A DNA stretch of 64,000 bases, from assembly GCF_000239855.1 (NCBI RefSeq), contig NZ_BADT01000191.1:41322-105321 (forward strand), read 5' to 3'. The position numbers and the translations under genes were made by a program. Below are positions 36,731-44,056 of this stretch, piece by piece. Below the pieces are notes generated by a model. The model was not told the DNA's origin, did no database searches, and worked only from the letters and a program-made list of their open reading frames with translations. Position 1 is the first letter of the stretch, and each line of letters begins with the position of its first letter. The stretch comes from Pseudoalteromonas sp. BSi20652. Lineage in GTDB: Bacteria; Pseudomonadota; Gammaproteobacteria; Enterobacterales; Alteromonadaceae.

Positions 36731-37102
36731 TTATATTTTAAATTCTAATGTTTCTTCTCGATATACTTTGACAGTTTTACCATTTAACAATGCAGGCTTA
36801 TAAACCCACTTGCCAAATGCACGCTTAGCCTCTTTTTCGAAGACTCCCTTGGGCTGAGAATCTAAAACCTGTATTTCAGTAACTTTACCATTTTCGGTAA
36901 TAACAGCAGACATTTTAATCCATCCCTCAAGCTTTTCTTCTGCGGCTTTTTTAGGATAAATAGGTGAGATATGAATAATCCATTTAGTTGGAGCGTCAAC
37001 TTGATCTAGTTGATAAACAGTTGGGTCTGTATTTTGATCTTTTTGAGTTGACGCACAACTTATTAAAGTTGAGCAAAGTAAAATAGTTAGAAGGTTACGC
37101 AC
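36731..37102 (-). CDS. Lipoprotein with TonB C-terminal domain (cassette gene)
   Basis: This is a 123-residue protein. A lipobox LISC (Cys16, followed by Ala) shows a lipoprotein, probably sorted to the outer membrane. The rest is a TonB C-terminal domain: SPIYPKKAAEEKLEGWIKMSAVI, NGKVTEIQVLDSQPKGVFEKEA and WVYKPALLNGKTV. Normal TonB proteins are held in the inner membrane by a helix and have a long Pro-rich linker; both are absent here, so it cannot be an ordinary energy transducer. It may bind receptors or peptidoglycan. The start is a GTG with AAGGA seven bases before it. It lies between two attC-like sites and is a mobile cassette gene. Confidence 0.8.
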   Translation of the reverse strand: MRNLLTILLCSTLISCASTQKDQNTDPTVYQLDQVDAPTKWIIHISPIYPKKAAEEKLEGWIKMSAVITENGKVTEIQVLDSQPKGVFEKEAKRAFGKWVYKPALLNGKTVKVYREETLEFKI

Positions 37103-37116
37103 GAATCATCCTTAAA

Positions 37117-37215
37117 ATATAACGCTTACATAAGCGGAAAAATATAGTTGGCTATAATGTTTGAGGAACGAAAAACAGCCAACTGTAATTTTTCCGTTTA
37201 ATATTCTTGTTATAT
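37117..37215 (-). repeat. attC-like recombination site 3
   Basis: This is the clearest site. Its ends ATATAAC and GTTATAT are perfect inverted repeats, and CGGAAAAAT-ACAGTTGGCT pairs with AGCCAACT-ATATTTTTCCG around a loop. It is 99 bp long. The order of core sites relative to the genes (TATAACAA after the gene end, GCGTTATA before the next gene) is as in Vibrio attC sites. Confidence 0.82.
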
Positions 37216-37561
37216 GCTTTCGTTTGCCACTTCATGGTCTAGCCAAACGTGTTCATCTTTACCACCTAAATTAAAACGGTAGCCAACCAAATGGTAGCGC
37301 CATGTATAACGCTAATTCAGGGCGTTTCTCAATTAAATGATGGAAATGTACGGTGACCAGTGAATCTAAATTACCATCATATTCATCGGTAGTTAACCAC
37401 CAACCGCTCATATGTTCTGGTGAAGGGTATCTAACACCTTCCACCGGAACAACACTCTCATAAATACCTTTAGAAATAGTTACAAGTTGAGTTTGTTCTA
37501 CAGGTGAAAATTTAGCACCAAAGTGATCACAGCATTCTTTTTGGTTAAACTCGATATTCAA
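37210..37561 (-). pseudogene. Cassette gene of unknown family, frameshifted by a 4-bp duplication
   Basis: The open frame gives 96 residues (start TTG) ending LALYMALPFGWLPF. Directly at that point the DNA reads TTGGTTGG (37283-37290 on the plus strand as CCAACCAA). Removing one TTGG restores LPFGYRFNLGGKDEHVWLDHE and a stop at 37210-37212 within the ATATAAC end of attC site 3, exactly where a cassette gene should end. The intact protein would have about 118 residues, soluble, with GWWLTTDEYDGN and VHFHHLIEKRPELALYMALPFG blocks; it recalls small immunity-type proteins (Imm33/DUF2185-like), but I am not sure of this. Confidence 0.7.
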
Positions 37562-37587
37562 AATATTACACTCAACCCGATAAAAGC

Positions 37588-37679
37588 ATATAACGCCGTT
37601 TTAAGCGGCTTGTAATTGTTTGCTAAAATGTGAAGCGAAGCGGAACCGAGCAAACTGTTACGAGTCCTAAAAGTTAGGA
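37588..37679 (-). repeat. attC-like recombination site 4
   Basis: On the minus strand it runs from TCCTAAC (near RYYYAAC) to GTTATAT. CTCGTAACAGTTTGCT pairs with AGCAAACAATTACAAG at 13 of 16 positions around a 24-base loop. The ACAGTTTGCT arm matches ACAGTTGGCT of sites 2 and 3 closely. Confidence 0.68.
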
Positions 37680-37683
37680 TGGG

Positions 37684-37748
37684 TGTCAATGCTATTTCAT
37701 GCAGGTTCCCAATGACGTTGTCAGTAGATACAAGCTTCTTCATTGGTT
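37684..37748 (-). other. Short cassette without a clear gene
   Basis: About 70 bases lie between attC-like sites 4 and 5. A possible tiny reading frame (minus strand, ATG near 37742, AGGA in front; MKKLVSTDNVIGNLHEIAL...) runs on through site 4, so it is doubtful. Very short or gene-less cassettes are common in chromosomal integrons. Confidence 0.35.
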
Positions 37749-37750
37749 TC

Positions 37751-37872
37751 CTATAACTGAGCATATCACTGCCTTAAACAGCGAAGTAAACATAGATTGT
37801 TTTGGGTTATTACGCTAAAGTCACACCAAAAAAAACGAAGCTTATGCAGTTTGATGGAAGGCTGCGTTATAC
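37751..37872 (-). repeat. attC-like recombination site 5
   Basis: On the minus strand it starts GTATAAC four bases after the stop of the next gene and may end GTTATAG. A GTTTTTTTTGG/CCCAAAACAA pair lies inside. The R' end is less certain than in sites 1-4. Confidence 0.5.
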
Positions 37873-37875
37873 ATT

Positions 37876-38397
37876 TTACTTAGTGTATACTTTACCCATT
37901 ATCCTAATTTCTTTAATGGAGTCTGGTGCAAGTTCAAAATAAAACTTTTGCTTTTTACCCGCTTTACTGGGTATGGTGACATTTAAAGGATTACCTTCAC
38001 CTTTAGCCAGATTAGTAGCATAACCATCAATATCTATGGCAATTATATTTTCAGACTCGACTAAGTTTATTACTCGAACTGGATGTTCGTTACTATTTTT
38101 AAAACCTAATTCAATGGAAGATACCGTATCCGACTCCTTATTCACGTTCAATAGCTTTATACTTAGATATTTTTCAAGATCGGTTCCATTGTCAATTAAA
38201 ACTGCTCCATCTTGACTTAAGCCTGTTTTGCGACCTTCATCCACCCCCTCGTCTGCACCTTCGATTAAATCTTTACTGAACTTTACTAGACCAGAAACCA
38301 TTGACTTTGTGGTTTCAGTAACTGTATTTTCCTTTTCAGCTTCGGCATACGATAGAGAACTAACAATTAATAAATATACAAATAAAATTTTTTTCAT
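37876..38397 (-). CDS. Exported protein of unknown family (cassette gene)
   Basis: This is a 173-residue protein with a signal peptide (about residues 1-18, ending SYA). The mature part has a helical, acidic start (SMVSGLVKFSKDLIEGADEG) and then a beta-rich region (LDIDGYATNLAKGEGNPL-like; FYFELAPDSIKEIRIMGKVYTK at the end). I recognise no family. The gene is in the same direction as the other cassette genes and is followed by attC-like site 5, so it is probably the first visible cassette. Upstream (38398-38773) I could not identify an attC or attI site. Confidence 0.7.
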   Translation of the reverse strand: MKKILFVYLLIVSSLSYAEAEKENTVTETTKSMVSGLVKFSKDLIEGADEGVDEGRKTGLSQDGAVLIDNGTDLEKYLSIKLLNVNKESDTVSSIELGFKNSNEHPVRVINLVESENIIAIDIDGYATNLAKGEGNPLNVTIPSKAGKKQKFYFELAPDSIKEIRIMGKVYTK

Positions 38398-38773
38398 TCT
38401 AATCCCAAGTTAATCTAGATATTTACACAAAAATGTATAAAAATTTTGTCTTCGTCATTTTTGTTTTATAAATAGACAAATGTCCATATATTACAATGTA
38501 TTTATCTTAGCCATCAAATAAACACCTGTAAACAATTAGTTAACTCCAAAACCTTTTAAGTTAGTGCAAAAATACACCGAAATGGTGGAGATCAGTAATA
38601 TTAGACAAAACAACAAGAGCTGTTTATTTATACAGTTTTTTTATTAAGGAGGAAATTAAGAAAGTTAAGATGATACCCATCCTAATTCTTAGTTCGCCAA
38701 AATATAAAATTTAGGATAGGTGATGAGAAGGACGCTTGCTAAGACGCGTCAATTATTAAACAGTTTAAATAAA
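38398..38773. other. 376-bp intergenic region at the cassette edge
   Basis: It has no believable gene. It holds an inverted pair of the TTAGGAT motif: ACCCATCCTAA (38675-38685) facing TTAGGATAGGT (38711-38721), which could form a hairpin with a 25-base loop. AT-rich DNA before the signal-peptide gene may carry its promoter. Confidence 0.45.
38672..38724. repeat. Inverted pair of the TTAGGATRGGT motif
   Basis: The motif TTAGGATRGGTRTC also occurs at 35498-35511 and 37674-37687 (plus strand). Here two copies face each other with 10 of 11 arm bases complementary, giving a REP-like or BIME-like unit. Confidence 0.5.
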
Positions 38774-39052
38774 CTAAGTACGATAAAGTACTTTAATTAC
38801 ATGCCAGCCAAATTTTGTTTTAACCAGATGTGGCTCTAAAATTGCACCTTTAAATGCAATTTTGTCAAACTGTGGAACCATTTGGCCGCGTCCAAATTCA
38901 CCTAAGTCTCCGCCTTTTTTGCCCGATGGGCATGACGAATACTTTTTAGCTAAGGTTTGAAACTTTGCACCTTTACCCAATTGCTTAATAATATCTTCTG
39001 CAATTTCTTTGTGCTTAACCAAAATGTGAAGTGCATGTGCTGTGTTTGCCAT
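38774..39052 (-). CDS. ppiC: Parvulin-type peptidyl-prolyl isomerase
   Basis: This 92-residue protein is a single, free-standing parvulin domain that turns peptide bonds before proline between cis and trans in the cytoplasm. The family blocks are complete: [49 protein letters not shown] and [13 protein letters not shown]. Length equals E. coli PpiC. No signal peptide is present. It is a normal chromosomal gene, which sets the right-hand limit of the cassette region. Confidence 0.94.
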   Translation of the reverse strand: MANTAHALHILVKHKEIAEDIIKQLGKGAKFQTLAKKYSSCPSGKKGGDLGEFGRGQMVPQFDKIAFKGAILEPHLVKTKFGWHVIKVLYRT

Positions 39053-39172
39053 TAAAAAAGCCTTTTATACCGTTAGCTAAAATTAAACGCGGCGATTTTA
39101 GCACAGCCACCTAAACCTAGCATCTACTTATAGCTAACCAATCTAATAATTGGCAACACTCAATAGTACACT

Positions 39173-39595
39173 TTAATTCACGAAACCTGATATTTGATCT
39201 AAGCAGCTATATTCAGGGTCTGAGAATGGGCTTAACCTAGTTACTTTCCTTATTCGTGGTGCTTTACTTTTTTCATGGCTGGAAATAACGCCCTCCACTA
39301 AAAGCATTCTATTGCTACAACGCTTAACAAACCCCTCCGTTACATCACCGTAAAATGGGAATACTAAGTATTGCTTTGACATATTCTCTAAAGCTGCACG
39401 ATCTTCATAAAAATCAAGGTGTCCATAATATCCAACTAAGCACACTTTAGTTCCAATCAGCTCACTTTGATTCTTAAATAGTTGACCCCATGATACTTTT
39501 TTACATTCAATATTTTCCTGTAAAGGAAATGCTTTTACAGAAAAAACAGCTACTATTAAAAATAACAATTTAGACATAGATATAAATTTTTTCAT
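39173..39595 (-). CDS. Small exported protein of unknown function
   Basis: This is a 140-residue protein with a signal peptide (about residues 1-22, ending VKAF) and four cysteines in the mature part (IECKK, TKVCLVGYYGHLDFYED, KRCSNRML, EYSCLD), so two disulfides are likely. The central segment GTKVCLVGYYGHLDFYEDRA followed by EGVISSHEKSKAPRIRKVTR suggests an OB-fold-like domain. I know no family. A perfect AGGAGG precedes the ATG, which supports the start and a real gene. It is alone between two larger gaps and may be accessory. Confidence 0.72.
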   Translation of the reverse strand: MKKFISMSKLLFLIVAVFSVKAFPLQENIECKKVSWGQLFKNQSELIGTKVCLVGYYGHLDFYEDRAALENMSKQYLVFPFYGDVTEGFVKRCSNRMLLVEGVISSHEKSKAPRIRKVTRLSPFSDPEYSCLDQISGFVN

Positions 39596-39902
39596 ATTTT
39601 CCTCCTATGTTTACAATAAGAAAAATTATACATTTGGCTTCTATTAATTTTCGGGGAGGATAGCCCTATAACGCATCCGTACACTCTAACCTGAGAGGCC
39701 TAGCCATTTTATAACCTATCAATTTGTATAAATTAATACCTCAAGATTAGTAGTAATCAACCAAAGGCAAGAAGAAAAAACCCTAACAGCTGACCGATGC
39801 ATAAGCAGCTTATATTGCATCATTGCGGTTATTCCACTGCTTAAAGTATTTGTCTAATGGAGCACTATGATTCAAAACATTAGTAAATTTCTTTACCTGC
39901 GT
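39596..39902. other. 307-bp intergenic region
   Basis: No gene or clear motif is seen. A CTATAACGC string at 39671-39679 resembles the core ends of the attC-like sites, but no paired partner was found. Confidence 0.4.
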
Positions 39903-40328
39903 TCAGGTTAAATAATGTTTAGCATCCTCTGGGTTGGGAATTCTGCAATACTGATATTTTCCAAATAACGAATACCGATTTAAAGCAACCCTATCGTATA
40001 ACCAATTATTAAACCTATTTGGCAAAATACTGAATACGTTTGCTAGCTTGTATGGGTAACCTAGCTGCTTAACAACGTTAAAAAAAGCATGACTTTGTGT
40101 ATACGCTTTACCGTTTTCAACAAACACCATTGAGACATATTCACTTGTTGAAAAACCAAAATGCGTTAACAACAGTTCCCCTTTTGGAGATTGCACGCTG
40201 CATAATTTAAAAATAGTATTAGTGTCGTGAGCAATAATAAAGTTACACCACGCGCTGCAAAGCTTACATTGCGCATCAAATAATATAATTTTTTGATTTT
40301 GTATTATTGTCGCTGCATCATCGCTCAT
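39903..40328 (-). CDS. DUF393 (DCC-family) protein, second copy in the window
   Basis: This is a 141-residue protein of the DCC/DUF393 (YuxK-like) branch. The motif reads ILFDAQCKLCSAWCNFII, giving a CxxC pair plus a further Cys. Other family blocks are FKLCSVQSPKGELLL, SHAFFNVVKQLGYPYKL and LYDRVALNRYSLFGK. It is presumably a thiol-disulfide protein. It follows the response-regulator gene by 27 bp on the same strand, so it is the last gene of the RegB/RegA-type operon. It is only distantly similar to the other DUF393 protein at 31.2 kb. Confidence 0.87.
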   Translation of the reverse strand: MSDDAATIIQNQKIILFDAQCKLCSAWCNFIIAHDTNTIFKLCSVQSPKGELLLTHFGFSTSEYVSMVFVENGKAYTQSHAFFNVVKQLGYPYKLANVFSILPNRFNNWLYDRVALNRYSLFGKYQYCRIPNPEDAKHYLT

Positions 40329-40355
40329 AACACTTTCCTTAAATTAAGTACTAAA

Positions 40356-40883
40356 TTACTGCTGCACCGGCTTTTTTTGTAACTTGCGCTGCAAAGTACG
40401 TCTATGCATATTAAGTTGCCGCGCGGTAACCGACACATTGCCATTATTACTGTGTAATACTTGTTGAATATGCTCCCACTCTAAACGCTCTGGTGACATA
40501 ACCGCATCATCAATAACACTCGATGCCGATGCCACAGGCTCGGTGTTAAGCGCTTTTAATAATGTTGCCATATCAACCGGCTTAGTAAGGTAGTCGTTTG
40601 CGCCTAAACGCATTGCCTCTACTGCGGTTGCTATACTTGCAAACCCAGTTAGTAAAACAATATGAGCCTGAGTGAGCAAACTACGCAGCGGCTTTATGAG
40701 TGCAAGTCCGTTGTCGTCACCTAGTTTCATGTCTAATAAAACAAAGTCGGGCAATAGTTTGCGCGCAGCAAGTAACGCATCACTTTGATTATGCGCCACC
40801 TCGCAGGTAAAGCCTTGTTTAGTTAGGCGCCTTGCTAGTGTGCTGGCTAAATTAATGTCGTCTTCAATTATAAGTAACTTCAT
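40356..40883 (-). CDS. RegA/PrrA/ActR-type response regulator
   Basis: This is a 175-residue regulator. The receiver domain (about residues 1-115) has the acidic pair EDD at 7-9, phospho-acceptor Asp51 (VLLDMKLGDDNG), and the conserved Thr and Lys (VLLTGFAS, LTKPVD). A short linker leads to a Fis-type helix-turn-helix (about 130-170; WEHIQQVLHSNNGNVSVTARQL, NMHRRTLQRKLQKKP). The last helix, MHRRTLQRKL, is nearly that of RegA/PrrA proteins, which control redox-dependent genes. It overlaps the kinase stop by four bases (ATGA). Confidence 0.92.
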   Translation of the reverse strand: MKLLIIEDDINLASTLARRLTKQGFTCEVAHNQSDALLAARKLLPDFVLLDMKLGDDNGLALIKPLRSLLTQAHIVLLTGFASIATAVEAMRLGANDYLTKPVDMATLLKALNTEPVASASSVIDDAVMSPERLEWEHIQQVLHSNNGNVSVTARQLNMHRRTLQRKLQKKPVQQ

Positions 40884-42121
40884 GAGGCGTTATTCTCAGT
40901 GTTTACAATAGCGAGTTTAACTTTGGCGACAGCGCCGCCATCGATATGGTTAAACAAGGTAAGTGAGCCATTTAAACGCTCAAAAGTAACGTTTGATAAA
41001 AGCACAGCAAGCCCCATTCCTTGATCACTTGGCATAAGTTGCCCGCCCAGCTCTGCTAATTGCGATGATGAAAAGCCAGGGCCAAAATCGCGAATTAACA
41101 AGTAAACGCATTCACTATGTAAGTTATCTTGCTGCCAACTCAGCTCTAATTGAGTTTGACCTTGTTTTTGATTAGCGAGCGCGGCGTTTTGCAATAAATT
41201 TAAAATAGCAGGCAATAACATGGCATCACTTATCAATGTTGCTGCAATAGGTGGCGTAATCCATTTAATTTGCTGATCAGGGTATTGCAGTAGAAGTGTG
41301 TCTGTAATTTGTGTCTGCAGTTGCTTTACGGTGGTATGCTCTTGCGAATTTTTAAGACGTAATTGCTCTGAGAGTTTTCTAAAGTCGTTAAGTTGCGTAC
41401 TACACTGAGTAAGCGGCGCTTGCATGTGCTTAACAATGGGGTTGTTTGGTTGGTCTTCTAATAACTCTTCAAACAATAGCTGTAAATTTGCAATTGGGGT
41501 CGCTAGTTGATGGGTTATTTGTGCAGCGGCCCCATCAAGGGTAACAAGCTGTTCATTACGTAATTGTTTTTCACGCACGTTTGCAATAATTCGCTCTCGC
41601 TCTTTAAGTGCCCTGCTCATTGCGCCAATCACTAATGCGATTACGCTAGCACTTAAAACAAAATTAACCCACATGCCAATAAAGTGACCACTCATATTCA
41701 TTTGATGCATGCTGTGATCGGGCATCTTAATCAGTAAAAAACTGTATGCGGCAATAGCTAATACCGCAATATAAGCTAATCCTTTTTCTCGCAGCGTAAC
41801 AGCAGCGATCATTATTGGCAGCAATAACAGTGATACAAATGCATTGGTTGCACCGCCACTTAGTGAGAGCAAAACCGTTAAAAATAATACATCAGCGGTT
41901 AGCTGCATCAACATACCCAAAGGTTTAGCGCGGCTTACATTACGATAGGCAAACAGGCTAATAAGCTGAAACACAGCCTCAACGGCAATAACAATCAGTA
42001 AAGGCAGTAATGCAATTTGATGTTCAAGTAAAAAATAAACGCTAAGCACCGCGATTAATTGCACCGCAATAGCGCCGCTTCGCAGCATTAATAGTCGACT
42101 AATGGTGGGGTCGGTTTGCAT
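40880..42121 (-). CDS. RegB/PrrB-type membrane histidine kinase
   Basis: This is a 413-residue sensor kinase with six predicted membrane helices (about residues 12-172), then a dimerization/phospho-acceptor domain (His204 in GAAAQITHQLATPIANL) and an ATPase domain (NLLQNAALANQ N-box; RDFGPGFSSSQL; DQGMGLAVLLSN). In RegB a GGxxNPF heptad in the membrane part binds quinone and a cysteine after the H-box senses redox state. Here the heptad reads GGATNAF (89-95) and Cys240 (PLTQCSTQL) sits where the redox cysteine is expected. Start: an ATG, although a TTG seven codons upstream is possible. It forms an operon with the regulator and a DUF393 protein. Confidence 0.9.
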   Translation of the reverse strand: MQTDPTISRLLMLRSGAIAVQLIAVLSVYFLLEHQIALLPLLIVIAVEAVFQLISLFAYRNVSRAKPLGMLMQLTADVLFLTVLLSLSGGATNAFVSLLLLPIMIAAVTLREKGLAYIAVLAIAAYSFLLIKMPDHSMHQMNMSGHFIGMWVNFVLSASVIALVIGAMSRALKERERIIANVREKQLRNEQLVTLDGAAAQITHQLATPIANLQLLFEELLEDQPNNPIVKHMQAPLTQCSTQLNDFRKLSEQLRLKNSQEHTTVKQLQTQITDTLLLQYPDQQIKWITPPIAATLISDAMLLPAILNLLQNAALANQKQGQTQLELSWQQDNLHSECVYLLIRDFGPGFSSSQLAELGGQLMPSDQGMGLAVLLSNVTFERLNGSLTLFNHIDGGAVAKVKLAIVNTENNAS

Positions 42122-42182
42122 TAACAAGAGGTTATTGCCCAATCAAATATTTAATAAGGTTATTTTAACGGTTATGTAATTT

Positions 42183-42587
42183 TTAATCATCATCCATCGA
42201 AATTGAAAACGGCGCACAAGGCGTTCCTTGGTGAAACACCATTTGCCATTGCTCACCTTGCTTACGCCAAAGCGACATACGCAATGAATAATTAAATTCA
42301 CTGCGAGCAGAGCGCCTATAAGCTGCTTGATAACTAAGTTGCACTACATCATCGCTCAGCATTCGGCCCTTAAAATGCTGATTATAAAACTGTGGCACAA
42401 CCTCGGTAGGTAAGCGGGTAAGTACTTGGTATTTATTAAATGTAGTGCCATTGGCAGCAATTTCGATAAATTCATCATCGAGTAAAGCATCTAATGCGCG
42501 CTCAGATTGGCGAACTTCTGGGTCTAGTAACTGGCGCTCAGCGTCAATCAAATGATTAAACAACGACACTTTTATTTTGCTGCTCAT
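42183..42587 (-). CDS. DUF4440/SnoaL-like protein
   Basis: This is a 134-residue protein with the cone-shaped alpha+beta fold of the NTF2/SnoaL group: AERQLLDPEVRQSERALDALLDDEFIEIAANG at the start, and SLRMSLWRKQGEQWQMVFHQGTP at the end. Members bind small ligands or act as simple enzymes; the role here is not known. It lies 8 bp after the amidohydrolase stop and 61 bp before the sensor kinase on the same strand, so a five-gene transcript is possible. Confidence 0.82.
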   Translation of the reverse strand: MSSKIKVSLFNHLIDAERQLLDPEVRQSERALDALLDDEFIEIAANGTTFNKYQVLTRLPTEVVPQFYNQHFKGRMLSDDVVQLSYQAAYRRSARSEFNYSLRMSLWRKQGEQWQMVFHQGTPCAPFSISMDDD

Positions 42588-42595
42588 AACCTTCC

Positions 42596-43903
42596 CTATT
42601 GTTTATAAACTTGCCCGGCTTTCATAACAAATTGCACGTTTTTAAGTACGTCGATATTTTTAAGCGGTGAGCCATTCACACTGATAATATCTGCTTGTTT
42701 ACCAACACTCAAGTCGCCAATGAATGCGCTTTGCCCCAGCAGTTTAGCTGCATGTATGGTTGCTGATTTAATAGCTTGGGCTTCGCTCATTCCATTGTTT
42801 ACCATTAAACTAAATTCGTTAGCATTGAGCCCATGACGCGACACCCCAGAGTCTGTTCCAAAAGCTATATTAACCTTGTTTTTCAGTGCAAGTTTAAACG
42901 AAGCCTGCATTTTTGGAGTCACTTCACGCACTTTGTCGGCTATTGCCGGTGGCATATTTGGATTTGTAAGCACCTCTTCACTTACCGTTGCACCCGCTAA
43001 AAGCGTCGGTACTAAATAAGCTCCCGTTTTTTTAAATAACTTTATTGCCTCTTTATCTAAATAAGAGCCATGCTCAATAGAATCTACACCGGCTTTTAAG
43101 GCCGCTTTTATACCTTGTGTACCGTGTGCATGCGCTGTAACTTTACGCCCCAAGTGATGAGCAGTATCAACAATTGCAATCAGCTCTGCATCTGTAAGTT
43201 GTTGGTTAACACCAGCAGCGGTATTACTTAGTACTCCACCCGTGGCAGTAATTTTAATTACATCAGCGCCACTTTTAATTACCTCGCGTACCGCACGGCT
43301 ACAATCATCCGCGCCATTACAAATACCAATCCCGCCTGTAACCGCATCTGTAATATCTTTTCGATAACCGTGCATATCTGCGTGTCCACCGGTAGGCGAT
43401 ATTGTATTACCCGCTGCAAAAATGCGAGGGCCGTTAATATCATTTCGTTCAATAGCACGTTTTAGCGGAAATATTACTTTATGATCGCTACCTAAATCCC
43501 GCACTGATGTAAACCCCGCATCAAGCGTACGTTGTAAATATTTGATTGAGCGCAAAGCATAATCGGCATCATATTCTGTTGCCCAGCGATGAGGGTTTGC
43601 TTTAGCATCTCGCTCAAACGTAACGTGAACATGCATATCAATAAGACCAGGCATTACAAATTGATTTTTAAGATTGATAATATCGGCATCAGGTAGGTTA
43701 AGTTCTGCCTTTGTAAGGTAGCCACTTTTAATGGCTGTTATTGTATTATCTGTTATGACTAACGTTTGCTCTGTTTTTACTTTTTGATCCTCGGATGCAA
43801 GTAAACTGCCCGCATAAATAATTTTATGCTGTTGAGCAAATGCCCCATTTGTTATTAACGCCATCGTTATTGCAGTGAATGTTGTTATTAATGTTGTTTT
43901 CAT
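42596..43903 (-). CDS. Exported amidohydrolase (imidazolonepropionase/prolidase-like)
   Basis: This is a 435-residue metal-dependent amidohydrolase with a signal peptide (about residues 1-23, ending GAFA). Metal-site motifs are present: GLIDMHVHVTFE (HxH), VIKITATGGV (the lysine that is carboxylated), TAHAHG, DSIEHGSYLD and AFGTDSGVSRHG (last Asp). Together with QLTDAELIAIVDTAHHLGRKV these place it with the secreted Xaa-Pro dipeptidase-like amidohydrolases. It probably cleaves small peptides in the periplasm. It is first in a run of minus-strand genes leading into the RegB/RegA pair. Confidence 0.87.
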   Translation of the reverse strand: MKTTLITTFTAITMALITNGAFAQQHKIIYAGSLLASEDQKVKTEQTLVITDNTITAIKSGYLTKAELNLPDADIINLKNQFVMPGLIDMHVHVTFERDAKANPHRWATEYDADYALRSIKYLQRTLDAGFTSVRDLGSDHKVIFPLKRAIERNDINGPRIFAAGNTISPTGGHADMHGYRKDITDAVTGGIGICNGADDCSRAVREVIKSGADVIKITATGGVLSNTAAGVNQQLTDAELIAIVDTAHHLGRKVTAHAHGTQGIKAALKAGVDSIEHGSYLDKEAIKLFKKTGAYLVPTLLAGATVSEEVLTNPNMPPAIADKVREVTPKMQASFKLALKNKVNIAFGTDSGVSRHGLNANEFSLMVNNGMSEAQAIKSATIHAAKLLGQSAFIGDLSVGKQADIISVNGSPLKNIDVLKNVQFVMKAGQVYKQ

Positions 43904-44056
43904 ACTTGCTCCTTTTTTATACTAGCAATACCTTAAATAACCTGTAATTGCGAATATTTACGATACAAAGCATGCTATAAACTAGTCTTGAAAGCCGTTT
44001 TTTGGTATAACTCCCCCATTAGTAACACATGTCAGACCACCTTAAGAGAACATACT

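Noticed and set aside
37558-37764. 68-codon minus-strand frame starting MLSYRKPMKK
   Set aside because: It runs through attC-like site 4 and into the next cassette gene, which true cassette genes do not do.
35279-38773. CRISPR array or insertion sequence in the accessory region
   Set aside because: Repeats are palindromic, of differing sequence and separated by genes; there is no cas gene, transposase or regular spacer pattern.
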